A stretch of 64,000 nt of DNA. It comes from Pseudoduganella dura. GTDB taxonomy: Bacteria > Pseudomonadota > Gammaproteobacteria > Burkholderiales > Burkholderiaceae_D. Below the pieces are notes generated by a model. It did no database searches, was not told the origin of the DNA, and was given only the letters and a program-made list of their open reading frames with translations. The stretch spans positions 1,116,001 through 1,180,000 of the forward strand of contig NZ_WNWM01000002.1 of assembly GCF_009727155.1 (NCBI RefSeq), given 5' to 3'. Shown here in pieces: positions 7,195-15,064 of the stretch. The translations under genes were made by a program, and so were the position numbers. How positions within the stretch are numbered: position 1 is the stretch's first letter; every line of letters starts with the position of its first letter.

Positions 7195-9225
7195 ATGCTT
7201 GCCATCCTCGACAGCATTGACGAACACACCAAGGGGGTGGCCGCACTAGTCGCGCTCGTTGCCCAGCTGCGCCCGCGCCGCCGTGGCAATTTCATCCGTG
7301 CCGCCGCCAACGTCCGCACGCTGACCCAGCTGCTGCGCGGCAACCCCGAACACGCGCGTCAGTTGCGCGCCTATGTGTTGCGCCTGCTGAACGCGCGGCG
7401 TCATACCAGCCTCTACACCGAAGTCGGGGTACTGTCGAACGACGGGTTCTTCTCCGAACTGAAGCGCCGTATCGCCTACCGTATCCTGCCGCCCGCGCTG
7501 GGCGACGAGTACCTGGCGGACCTGCTCGACCAGGTATTCTACCGGCAGACCGACTGGCAATGGATCAGCGCGGTGCCGGCGCTGGACTGGATGGACCTGT
7601 TCGACACGCTGTTCCACCGCCGCGACCGCGCGGTGATGCTGCCCGGCATGCTGGAAGCGATCCGCACCCTCTCCTACCGCGTGGCGGCGATCGGGCTGGA
7701 ACCGAAGCTGACCAATTTCCATACCGAGATGGAACAGTTCGAATCGCCGTTCCTGGTGCAGAACCGCGAAGTGCTGCACTACCTGGACGGCTACACGCGC
7801 ATGGCGGCCGGCGAGCAGGTCGCGCTGGACGATGCGCGGCACCTGCTGGTGATGCTCGACCAGTGCGACACCGTGATCGCCCGCATCCGCCGCAAGGCGC
7901 TGGTACAGGGCACCTCGATCGCGCTGACGTACCTTCTGGTGACGCTGGCGCAGAGCATCGACCGGATGCGCAAGCTGCTGTTCCTGGTCGACGTGTCCGG
8001 CGAACTGCCCGATACCTACGGGAGCGCGCTGCCCGCGGATACCACCCCGCTGCGGGCACCGGCGGCGCGCGATGCGCAGCTGCGCGCGGCCACGCTGTCG
8101 CTGTCGCTCGAACTGATCGAGGCGCACAACAACAAGTACACGGTGAGGGATCTGCTCGGCGACAATATCCATCTGCTGGCCCGCAACGTGACGGAAAACG
8201 CCAGCCGTACGGGCGAGCACTACGTCGCGGAGAACCGCGGCGCGCTGGTCGGCATGTTCCTGTCCGCCGCCGGCGCCGGCGTGATCGTCGGCTTCATGGC
8301 GTTGTTCAAGATCCTGCTGGGCACGCTGCGCGCGGCGCCGCTGGTGGAAGCATTCCTGTTCTCGATGAACTATTCGCTGGGTTTCGTGCTGATCCACCTG
8401 CTGCACTTCACGGTGGCCACCAAGCAGCCGGCGATGACGGCCTCGCACATCGCGGCCAGTCTGCAAAGCCCGGATGGCCGCCACGTGGACCTGGACAGCC
8501 TGGCCGAGCTGATCAACAAGGTATTCCGCACCCAGGTCACGGCGGTGCTGGGCAATATCGCCACCGTCCTGCCGATGGCCTGGTTTATCGCCTGGGCCTG
8601 GATGCAGTTCAGCGGACATCACCTGGTTTCCCCGGGCAAGGCGATGCACCTGCTGAGCGACATCGACCCGATCCATACGCCGGCGCTGTTCTATGCCGCC
8701 ATTGCCGGCGTGTGCCTGTTCCTGGCCGGCCTGGTTTCCGGTTACTACGACAACCAGGCGCTGTACACCCGCTGGGGCCGCCGTGTGGAACAACTGCGCG
8801 GACTCAACGCCCTGCTGGGTCGCGAGCGCACGAAGCGCCTCGGCCGCTACCTGGAGCACAACCTGGGCAGCCTGATGGGCAATTTCATCTTCGGCATCAT
8901 GCTCGGCATGGCCAGCGCGCTGGGCCTGCTGCTGGGCTTACCGATCGACATTCGCCACGTAACGTTCTCTTCCGCCAATTTTGCGACAGCCATGGTCGCG
9001 TTGGATTATAAGGTTAGCTGGCAATTGGTCGTAACATCCGTTACGGGTTTCCTGGCCATCGGGGCGGTCAACCTGCTGGTCAGTTTCGGTCTTGCGCTAT
9101 GGGTGGCGCTGCGCGCGCGCCGCATCCCGTTCGAGCACGGCTTCCTGCTGCTGCGCGCGCTGGGCAGGCGCCTGCGCAAGTCGCCGGTGGACTTTTTCTT
9201 TGGATCGAAGGAGGGCAGCAAATGA
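7195..9225 (+). CDS. PF10136 'site-specific recombinase' family membrane protein
   Basis: 676 aa from ATG 7195 (no strong ribosome site). The N-terminal about 360 residues are helical and soluble-looking. The C-terminal half holds about six or seven membrane segments (for example V-G-M-F-L-S-A-A-G-A-G-V-I-V-G-F-M-A near 360 and L-F-Y-A-A-I-A-G-V-C-L-F-L-A near 500). The N-terminal sequence fits the family annotated as 'site-specific recombinase, Gcr', but no recombinase catalytic motif (Ser or Tyr type) is visible and the membrane topology argues against a DNA enzyme. Its stop overlaps the start of a phospholipase-D lipoprotein (ATGA), so a membrane or lipid-related job is more likely (inference). 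Confidence 0.75.
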   Translation: MLAILDSIDEHTKGVAALVALVAQLRPRRRGNFIRAAANVRTLTQLLRGNPEHARQLRAYVLRLLNARRHTSLYTEVGVLSNDGFFSELKRRIAYRILPPALGDEYLADLLDQVFYRQTDWQWISAVPALDWMDLFDTLFHRRDRAVMLPGMLEAIRTLSYRVAAIGLEPKLTNFHTEMEQFESPFLVQNREVLHYLDGYTRMAAGEQVALDDARHLLVMLDQCDTVIARIRRKALVQGTSIALTYLLVTLAQSIDRMRKLLFLVDVSGELPDTYGSALPADTTPLRAPAARDAQLRAATLSLSLELIEAHNNKYTVRDLLGDNIHLLARNVTENASRTGEHYVAENRGALVGMFLSAAGAGVIVGFMALFKILLGTLRAAPLVEAFLFSMNYSLGFVLIHLLHFTVATKQPAMTASHIAASLQSPDGRHVDLDSLAELINKVFRTQVTAVLGNIATVLPMAWFIAWAWMQFSGHHLVSPGKAMHLLSDIDPIHTPALFYAAIAGVCLFLAGLVSGYYDNQALYTRWGRRVEQLRGLNALLGRERTKRLGRYLEHNLGSLMGNFIFGIMLGMASALGLLLGLPIDIRHVTFSSANFATAMVALDYKVSWQLVVTSVTGFLAIGAVNLLVSFGLALWVALRARRIPFEHGFLLLRALGRRLRKSPVDFFFGSKEGSK

Positions 9226-10610
9226 ACTGTACGAAACCCCGCCACTGGCTGGCCGTGATCCTGGCCGGATGGTGCCTGGTGGCGTGCGCGTCGCTGCCGG
9301 CCGTCGACCCGGACAAGACCAAGGCCGAAGCCGCGGCCGTGCCCGCCGTCAAGTCGGCCAACGGCACGCTGTCGGAAAGCCGTACCAAGGCACTGCTGGC
9401 CAAGCGGTGGTCGAAGAACACGCTCGACCTGAAAGCCCAGGCGGCGCTCGAGGAAGCCGCCACCGGCGTGCCCCTGATTGCCGGCAACCAGGTCAAGCTG
9501 CTGTTCGACGGCCCCGTCACGATGGCCGAGATGATGAAGGCCATCGAGGGCGCGAAGAACAACATCAACTTCGAGACCTACATCTTCGACCAGGATGAAC
9601 TAGGCGACAAGTTCGCCGACCTGCTGATCGCCAAGCAGAAGGCCGGCGTGACCGTCAACATCATCTACGACAGCGTAGGCACGCTGATGGTGCCGCAGGC
9701 GTTCTTCGACCGCATGCGCGCCGCCGGCATTCACCTGGTCGCCTACAACCCGGTGAACCCCGCCAAGGTGCGCGGCAATGGCTGGAAGGTGAACAACCGC
9801 GACCACCGCAAGATGCTGATCGTCGATGGCAGGACCGGCTTCACCGGCGGCATCAACATCAGCGATACCTATTCGAAGAGCTCGCCGTTCCGCTCGAAGA
9901 CCAAGCCGCGCGACGCGAAGGACGTGGGCTGGCGCGATACCCATGTGCGCATCGAGGGCCCGGCCGTGCACGCGATGCAGTGGCTGTTCATCCGGCACTG
10001 GACCGAGCAGGACGCGGACGACCTGCGCGAGGCCGACTACTTCCCCGCCCCGGTCATCGCCGGCGACAAGCTGATGCGCGTGCTTGGCAGCGAGCCGGGC
10101 GGCCGGTACGAGATCTACAAGGCAATGCTGCTGGCGATCCAGGAAGCGAAAAAGTCGATCCACATCACGTGCGCCTACTTCGTGCCGGACGAGCAGACGC
10201 TGCAGGCGCTGACCGATGCCGCCAAACGGGGCGTGCAGGTGAAGATCGTGCTGCCCAGTGTCTCCGACAGCGGCATGGTGTTCCACGCCGGCCGTGCGTT
10301 CTACGACCGGCTGCTGGCGGCCGGCGTGCAGATCTTCGAGCTGAAACTGGCCGTGCTGCACGCGAAGACGATGGTGATCGATGGCGTGTGGTCCACCGTG
10401 GGCTCGGCGAACATGGACCGCCGCAGCTTCCAGCACAACGCCGAAGTGAATGTGATCGTGCTCGGCGACAGCTTCGGCAAGGAAATGGAAAGCGCGTTCC
10501 GCGACGACGTCAAGAACTCGAAGGTCGTCACGCTGCAGGCCTGGCGCGACCGGCCGGTGGTGACGCGCATGAAGGAGTGGGCGTCGAAGGTATGGGATTA
10601 CTGGCTGTAA
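9222..10610 (+). CDS. Phospholipase D / cardiolipin-synthase-like lipoprotein
   Basis: 462 aa. The start codon overlaps the previous stop by 4 nt (ATGA), with GGAGGG upstream. The lipobox is L-V-A-C (Cys22). Two PLD domains carry complete HKD motifs: H195-x-K197-x4-D202 followed by G-R-T-G-F-T-G-G-I-N-I, and H380-x-K382-x4-D387 followed by G-S-A-N-M-D. The lengths and spacing match bacterial cardiolipin synthases, but those are usually inner-membrane or cytosolic; a lipoprotein anchor places this enzyme in the periplasm. Phosphatidyl transfer or hydrolysis there is inferred. It is translationally coupled to the PF10136 membrane protein and converges on a lipid kinase/phosphatase operon. Confidence 0.85.
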   Translation: MNCTKPRHWLAVILAGWCLVACASLPAVDPDKTKAEAAAVPAVKSANGTLSESRTKALLAKRWSKNTLDLKAQAALEEAATGVPLIAGNQVKLLFDGPVTMAEMMKAIEGAKNNINFETYIFDQDELGDKFADLLIAKQKAGVTVNIIYDSVGTLMVPQAFFDRMRAAGIHLVAYNPVNPAKVRGNGWKVNNRDHRKMLIVDGRTGFTGGINISDTYSKSSPFRSKTKPRDAKDVGWRDTHVRIEGPAVHAMQWLFIRHWTEQDADDLREADYFPAPVIAGDKLMRVLGSEPGGRYEIYKAMLLAIQEAKKSIHITCAYFVPDEQTLQALTDAAKRGVQVKIVLPSVSDSGMVFHAGRAFYDRLLAAGVQIFELKLAVLHAKTMVIDGVWSTVGSANMDRRSFQHNAEVNVIVLGDSFGKEMESAFRDDVKNSKVVTLQAWRDRPVVTRMKEWASKVWDYWL

Positions 10611-10645
10611 CAAAATCCGGACGCGAATGCAGGAACGGAAGTCAT

Positions 10646-10745
10646 GGTGTCTGACACTCTTTCCGGGAGCTTCATCCGGAAAAGGTGCCAGACACCGGTT
10701 TTCGGGATCCTCATCCGGAAGAAGTGCCGGAGACCGGTTCCCGGC
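10646..10745. repeat. Palindromic intergenic repeat element (GGTGTCTGACAC type)
   Basis: Arms 10646-10666 and 10676-10696 form a 21-bp inverted repeat with three mismatches, beginning GGTGTCTG and ending CAGACACC. The right arm with its following CGGTT is repeated in degenerate form at 10712-10740. It fills the space between two convergent genes. Related elements lie at 50479-50651, 60262-60299 and 63516-63528. Confidence 0.7.
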
Positions 10746-10774
10746 CCCGCCATCGGCGGCCCCCGAACGCCGCT

Positions 10775-11653
10775 CTAGCCCGTCAACCCCTGCGGCGCCA
10801 CCGTCTCGTTGCTGGTGATCGCTTCCGGCATGTCCGGCGTGGTGCCGAGCGGCTGCCAGGTATTGCCGTCGCGGCGGAACACTTCGATCGTGGCCACTTC
10901 GAACTTCGCCGTGTCATCCTTCCAGCTGTAGCGCTCGACCTGGATCTCGTCGCCGTCGATGCGCAGCACGTTGAACGAGTTCGACTCCCCTCTTTCCCGC
11001 GTGGACGTGGCCGTGCCGGCCTGCACGATCAGCGCGGAATAACCGGCGATCTTGTAGCGCCGCGCGCTGTTGCCCGAGTGGCTGGCATGCAGGTGCCCGG
11101 CCAGCAGCAGGTCGACGCCGCATTTCGAGAACGCTTCCATCGCCATCGGCGCGCGATCGACGAGATCGTCCTCGTCGAACTGTTCCGGCAAATCGAACGG
11201 ATGGTGCGTGACGACGATGCGCGTCAGGTTCGGGTCCACCCTGGCCAGGCGCTCCTGCAGCCGATCTACTTGCTCGCGGTTCACGCGGCCATCCTTGATC
11301 GTCAGCGAACGCGCGGTATTGAGACCCATCACGGCGATTTCGTCGTCCACGTATTCCGGCGCCAGGTCCGGCGTGATATAGCGGCGGTACTTGGTCAACG
11401 GCGTGAGGAACCGTGCGGCCACGTTATACAGCGGAATGTCGTGATTGCCCGGCACCACGATCTGCGGCCCGGGCAGCGTGTCGAGCCAGGCCCGCGCGGC
11501 CTTGAACTGTTCGCTGCGGGCACGTTGCGTGAGATCGCCGGAAACGACCACCACGTGGGGCTGCACCGCCTCGATCGTGGCGCGCAGCGGGGCCAGCAGC
11601 CTGTCGTCGACGCGGCCGAAATGAATGTCCGATAAATGCACGAGGGTTCGCAT
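10775..11653 (-). CDS. Metallophosphoesterase (CpdA/calcineurin-like)
   Basis: 292 aa with the full calcineurin-like metal-binding set: D9-I-H11, G39-D40, G69-N70-H71-D72, H150-H151 and G186-H187-L-H189. This indicates a binuclear metal centre that hydrolyses phosphate mono- or diesters. No signal peptide, so cytosolic. It reads like class III cyclic-nucleotide phosphodiesterase relatives (CpdA), but the substrate cannot be told from sequence. It has an AAGGAG ribosome site. It lies 9 bp downstream of the lipid-kinase gene in the same operon, which could also suggest a UDP-diacylglucosamine- or phospholipid-related substrate. Confidence 0.88.
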   Translation of the reverse strand: MRTLVHLSDIHFGRVDDRLLAPLRATIEAVQPHVVVVSGDLTQRARSEQFKAARAWLDTLPGPQIVVPGNHDIPLYNVAARFLTPLTKYRRYITPDLAPEYVDDEIAVMGLNTARSLTIKDGRVNREQVDRLQERLARVDPNLTRIVVTHHPFDLPEQFDEDDLVDRAPMAMEAFSKCGVDLLLAGHLHASHSGNSARRYKIAGYSALIVQAGTATSTRERGESNSFNVLRIDGDEIQVERYSWKDDTAKFEVATIEVFRRDGNTWQPLGTTPDMPEAITSNETVAPQGLTG

Positions 11654-11662
11654 GCTTGCTCC

Positions 11663-12571
11663 TTATTCTTGAATCGGCACCTTGTCCGGCACGATCACCG
11701 TCAGCGCCCCCGGGCGTGAACGGTAGTCGAGCGGCGGCGCCATCAGCGACACTTCGCCATCGGTAGCGACGCGCACCAGTTTGCGCCAGCTGTGGATCGT
11801 CAGATCCTCGGCCAGCAGCACGTCGAAATCGCGTGCCTCGGCCAGCCGGCCCAGCAGCGCGTGACCCGCCAGCCGCGCCAGGCCCAGCCGGGTGGGCCGC
11901 TGCGCGACATACAGGCTCAGCTGTCCGCCGTCGAGCCGCGTGCGCTCGCCGATGTTGAGGCCTTCCATTGTGTAGGCATTATTGCCGATGAAGACGAATG
12001 GGGTGCGCCGCGCATGCTCGTCCCCGTTCACGCGCAGGCGCAGGCTGAGGAATGGATAGCGGTGCAATGCCGCCAGGCTGGCCCAGCAGAATGCCAGCCA
12101 CTTGCCGCGGCCGAGCCGGCGCTGCTGTTTTTCGCGGTCGCGCACGATGTCCGGATACAACCCCAGGCTGGAATTGTTCAGGAAGATCCGGCCGTTCACC
12201 TCGCCCACGTCGACGGCCACGGGCCGGCCGTGGGCAATGTTGGCGATCGCATCGTCCAGCGCCAGCGGAATGCCCAGGTCCTTGGCGAAATGGTTCAGCG
12301 TGCCCAATGGCAACACACCGAACGCGGCCGGGCTGTCGACCAGTACCGACGCCACGGCGTTCATCGTGCCGTCGCCGCCGCCGGCCACCACGATCCGGAT
12401 GCCGTCGTCGACCGCCTCGCGCGCCACGCCGATCATTTCCTCGCCACTGCCGGCCAGCGTCACCTCCGCATCCAGCCCGACGGCGACGAACTTTTCGCGC
12501 AGCGATGCCGCCAGGTCGCCGCCATGGCCCTGTCCCGCACCGGCATTCACGATGACGGCGATCGGCGTCAT
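11663..12571 (-). CDS. Diacylglycerol/sphingosine kinase-family lipid kinase (YegS/DgkB-like)
   Basis: 302 aa. The catalytic domain has V-N-A-G-A-G at residues 8-13, the nucleotide-binding G-G-G-D-G-T motif near 64-69 and P-L-G-T-L-N-H-F-A near 90. The C-terminal half is the beta-rich lid with F-I-G-N-N-A-Y and the A-T-D-G-E motif near the end. This is the DAGK catalytic family, which phosphorylates diacylglycerol or similar lipids. The ATG overlaps the stop of the PAP2 phosphatase gene by one base, so kinase and phosphatase are translationally coupled: one adds and the other removes phosphate from lipid substrates. Confidence 0.9.
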   Translation of the reverse strand: MTPIAVIVNAGAGQGHGGDLAASLREKFVAVGLDAEVTLAGSGEEMIGVAREAVDDGIRIVVAGGGDGTMNAVASVLVDSPAAFGVLPLGTLNHFAKDLGIPLALDDAIANIAHGRPVAVDVGEVNGRIFLNNSSLGLYPDIVRDREKQQRRLGRGKWLAFCWASLAALHRYPFLSLRLRVNGDEHARRTPFVFIGNNAYTMEGLNIGERTRLDGGQLSLYVAQRPTRLGLARLAGHALLGRLAEARDFDVLLAEDLTIHSWRKLVRVATDGEVSLMAPPLDYRSRPGALTVIVPDKVPIQE

Positions 12572-13335
12572 CACTGATCCTTGCGCGCCGCGCGGCGCCG
12601 CCGCAGCGTCGATACCGCGGTGATGCACACCGCCAGCCAGCCGGCACTCTCGGCCATCGCCGCCAGCACATCGGACACGTAATGCGCGCCCAGGTAGACC
12701 CGGCTGAATGCCACCAGCGCGACCATCACCGCGGCGAACACCATGACGGCGAGGCGGCGTCGCCAGCTCGGCGACGTGGTCACGATGTAGCAGGCGATGA
12801 AACCATAGAACAGCGTGGCGGCGGCCGTATGGCCGCTCGGGAAGCTGTAGGTACCGAGCGTGAGCAGCGGCTCTTCGAACGCCGGCCGCGGCCGCGCGTA
12901 GGTCAGTTTCAGCAGCACGTTCAGCAGCATGCCTCCCGGCACCGCGATCACGGTCGCCAGCAGCCAGTACGGCGCCTTCCTGCGCCAGAACCACAGTGCC
13001 AGCAGGCTCGATGCGATCGACATGCCGACAATGCCGTGGGCATGCGTAAAGCCCATCATTATCGTGGTCAGCGGCTCGAACGCATGGGTGTTGAACCATT
13101 GGGCCACATGGACATCAAAACGGGCGATGTCGTCGTTTTCACCAACGGCCTCGGCTATTTCTTGGAACACTGATACGGCGGCCACCAGCAGCACCATTCC
13201 TGCCGTCAGGTGCAGCCCCAGTTCGCCGCCCGGCGTCAGGCGCGCCTGCAGGAAGCGGAGCAGCTTCGGCAACCAGTCCGGGGGCAACGTCCGACGCAGT
13301 TTCTGGCGCAGCTTCGAATATGCGATCCGGCTCAT
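12571..13335 (-). CDS. PAP2-family membrane phosphatase
   Basis: 254 aa with five or six membrane helices and all three PAP2 signature motifs: K-L-T-Y-A-R-P-R-P, S-F-P-S-G-H-T-A and S-R-V-Y-L-G-A-H-Y-x-S-D. The catalytic site faces the periplasm in such enzymes, acting on phosphatidate or undecaprenyl pyrophosphate. It is the first gene of a three-gene leftward operon with a lipid kinase and a metallophosphoesterase. The ribosome site is weak. A 3-copy tandem repeat lies upstream at 13440-13481. Confidence 0.9.
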   Translation of the reverse strand: MSRIAYSKLRQKLRRTLPPDWLPKLLRFLQARLTPGGELGLHLTAGMVLLVAAVSVFQEIAEAVGENDDIARFDVHVAQWFNTHAFEPLTTIMMGFTHAHGIVGMSIASSLLALWFWRRKAPYWLLATVIAVPGGMLLNVLLKLTYARPRPAFEEPLLTLGTYSFPSGHTAAATLFYGFIACYIVTTSPSWRRRLAVMVFAAVMVALVAFSRVYLGAHYVSDVLAAMAESAGWLAVCITAVSTLRRRRAARKDQ

Positions 13336-13439
13336 CGGTTTCGCTCGAATACAACGTGGAAAGAAAATACCTGTTTTTTCATACAGCCCTGTGTTTTTGT
13401 ACAGTAGTTATGTTAAGCTTCTATCCAGTAGGCAGTGTT

Positions 13440-13481
13440 CTGGAAGCACCAATCTGGAAGCACCAAGCGGGAAGCACCGAA
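13440..13481. repeat. Three-copy 14-bp tandem repeat
   Basis: Units at 13440-13453, 13454-13467 and 13468-13481 share C(T/G)GGAAGCACC(A/G)A. They lie between the PAP2 gene and the divergent small gene at 13555, where they could affect spacing of a promoter region. Confidence 0.75.
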
Positions 13482-13554
13482 TGAAAATATCTGGTCTGCT
13501 GCCGGTTACTGCAAGCTCATCGTTCACCCCATCCTTTTTTGATAAGGAATCGTC

Positions 13555-13806
13555 ATGGCCACCATCAATACCGACATGGATCCTCGCCGTCTCCCATCGC
13601 GTTTCGAATCGCGCTTCGGGCTCGAGTACGCCCCAACGTCTTTCCTGGTGCGTTTCGGCAAGCGCGAAATGCTGGTGTGCCGCGACTTCCGCAAGCGTTT
13701 TTATCCGGTCAACCCGATCATCGAATGCGATACCGGCGTGCAGCCGGGGCATATCGAGATCCTGCTGTTCGGCCGCTGGTTGCTGATCTTGTCGAAAGCA
13801 CAGTAA
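13555..13806 (+). CDS. Conserved-looking small protein of unknown function
   Basis: 83 aa, start at 13555 with ATAAGGAA upstream. It is basic and soluble, with an internal F-G-K-R-E-M-L-V-C-R-D-F-R-K-R-F-Y-P stretch and a hydrophobic C-terminal strand (I-E-I-L-L-F-G-R-W-L-L-I-L). No known domain is recognised. It is divergent from the PAP2 operon across a 219-bp region carrying the 14-bp tandem repeat. Its codon composition is like its neighbours, which supports a real gene. Confidence 0.6.
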   Translation: MATINTDMDPRRLPSRFESRFGLEYAPTSFLVRFGKREMLVCRDFRKRFYPVNPIIECDTGVQPGHIEILLFGRWLLILSKAQ

Positions 13807-14121
13807 TCCATCTGTGCAGTGTCGCACAATGGCTCGACTGTGCGACGTACCGTTCACGGCGGACGTGACCCGCGCGGCTGCGGCAGGCACGATGGCGGCG
13901 GCTCCCTCTTCACCCGCCGCCATCGCAGTGCAGCAGTCCGCAACCGGTGCAGATGCCGGGGGTCACGTCCCGGCGTGAATTGGCCGGCGCCACGAGCGCC
14001 CGTATGCGGGAAAGTGATTTACAAGCCTGGAATGATTTACGAGCCTGGAATGATTTGCAAGCCTGGACTGCCCTGGCGCAGTCGCCAGGCAGGTTTGCCG
14101 CCACGGTGGTGCAGCAGGCAG
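13807..14121. other. Intergenic stretch with a tandem repeat; possible tiny ORF
   Basis: 315 bp. A 49-codon frame runs from ATG 13829 to TGA 13978. It is Ala-rich but has no ribosome site, so it is not called. The right half holds a three-copy 18-bp repeat (14016-14069). Nothing else was recognised. Confidence 0.4.
14016..14069. repeat. Three-copy 18-bp tandem repeat
   Basis: Units 14016-14033, 14034-14051 and 14052-14069 share GATTTACAAGCCTGGAAT with one to three changes. The 18-bp unit keeps reading frame, giving a six-residue repeat D-L-(Q/R)-A-W-(N/T) in one forward frame, but no convincing gene encloses it. Confidence 0.8.
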
Positions 14122-14823
14122 CTACGCCTGGACTGGCGTAACGACACGTTTCGCGACGCTCTGGCTGGCATCGCGCTGCGATTCCGGCCCGGACGGCATG
14201 TCGGTCGCCACGCCGGGCGGCAGTGCGGTTGCCGGCCCATTTGCCGGCCCGACTACACCGTCGACAACTTCGTCCATCGCAGCCTCGGGCGCGCTGTCCA
14301 CGACGGTCCCGGATGCCCGTTCCGCCTCTTCCATCTCTCGCAGCAGCGACAGCGCACGCGTATCGTGCATTTCAATGGCACGTTGCAGCGTTGTGGCGGT
14401 CATGAAGGATTCATCGGCCACGGCCATGAACGTTTCCTGCGTATGCTCCAGGAACCGGGACTTGAAGCCGGTGCTGCGGAACATGCCGCCGACGTCCACG
14501 CACAGCTCGCGCAACAGCAGCAGCGTGCGCTTGGTCGATTCGATATCGTTGCGCATGCCCCCATCCATGTCGATCAGCTCGGTACGTGCGCTTTCATGTT
14601 GGGCGAGTTCCGTGATCGTTTCCAGCCAGCGCGCAATGCGCTCGGCGATGCGCGTGATGCGGGCGGTTTTCCCCCGCATCATGAGGCAGTAATGCATGCA
14701 CAGCAGCCACACGGGCACGCGGGCGAGAGAGGTGGGCAAGCCGGCGTTGCGCAGCCACGCTTCGGCACGTTTGAACCGGCGCAGCATGCCGCCGATGCTG
14801 GCTAACAGCGGGTCTTGACGCAT
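14122..14823 (-). CDS. Helical protein of unknown function with a disordered Pro/Ala-rich tail
   Basis: 233 aa from ATG 14823 (GGGGGA six bases upstream; a longer in-frame start at 14895 lacks one). The body to about residue 190 is alpha-helical with many Arg and Glu residues (for example R-I-T-R-I-A-E-R-I-A-R-W-L-E) and no signal peptide. The tail is Ala/Pro/Ser-rich and likely disordered. No family is recognised. It stands alone: downstream is repeat-containing intergenic DNA, upstream a separate disordered-protein gene on the same strand. Confidence 0.6.
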   Translation of the reverse strand: MRQDPLLASIGGMLRRFKRAEAWLRNAGLPTSLARVPVWLLCMHYCLMMRGKTARITRIAERIARWLETITELAQHESARTELIDMDGGMRNDIESTKRTLLLLRELCVDVGGMFRSTGFKSRFLEHTQETFMAVADESFMTATTLQRAIEMHDTRALSLLREMEEAERASGTVVDSAPEAAMDEVVDGVVGPANGPATALPPGVATDMPSGPESQRDASQSVAKRVVTPVQA

Positions 14824-15003
14824 AGAAAATCCCCCTAACGGAAGGCAACGCACGTTGCGTTGCGCAATACTCCGCAGTATAGGCAGAGCGCACATGCTCG
14901 CGCTCAGCAGGAGATTTGACGCATCTTAAAAGTCACGGATAAAAACGTGCGCGTTTGTTCATTTGCGAAGCACGCGCGCTAAAAACTTGTCCGGAAAACA
15001 AAA

Positions 15004-15053
15004 GGCGCCAGGCGAGCCAGCCGTGATCGAACCGGCAAGCCTGCACTGGCGCC
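15004..15053 (-). terminator. Possible terminator for the gene at 15065-15649
   Basis: On the minus strand, GGCGCCAG (15053-15046) pairs with CTGGCGCC (15011-15004) and is followed by TTTTGTTTTCC. The 34-nt loop is large and may hold a further hairpin, so strength is uncertain. Confidence 0.45.
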
Positions 15054-15064
15054 GCCTTCCAGGT

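Noticed and set aside
7195..9225. Classification of the PF10136 protein as a true recombinase marking a mobile element
   Set aside because: Membrane helices, no catalytic motif, and no att sites, integrase or transposon features around it.
13829..13978. 49-codon forward ORF in the 13.8-14.1 kb gap
   Set aside because: Ala-rich and open but without a ribosome site or recognisable domain; mentioned only as a possibility.
13440..14069. CRISPR-like array from short direct repeats
   Set aside because: The repeats are tandem without spacers and only three units each; no cas genes.
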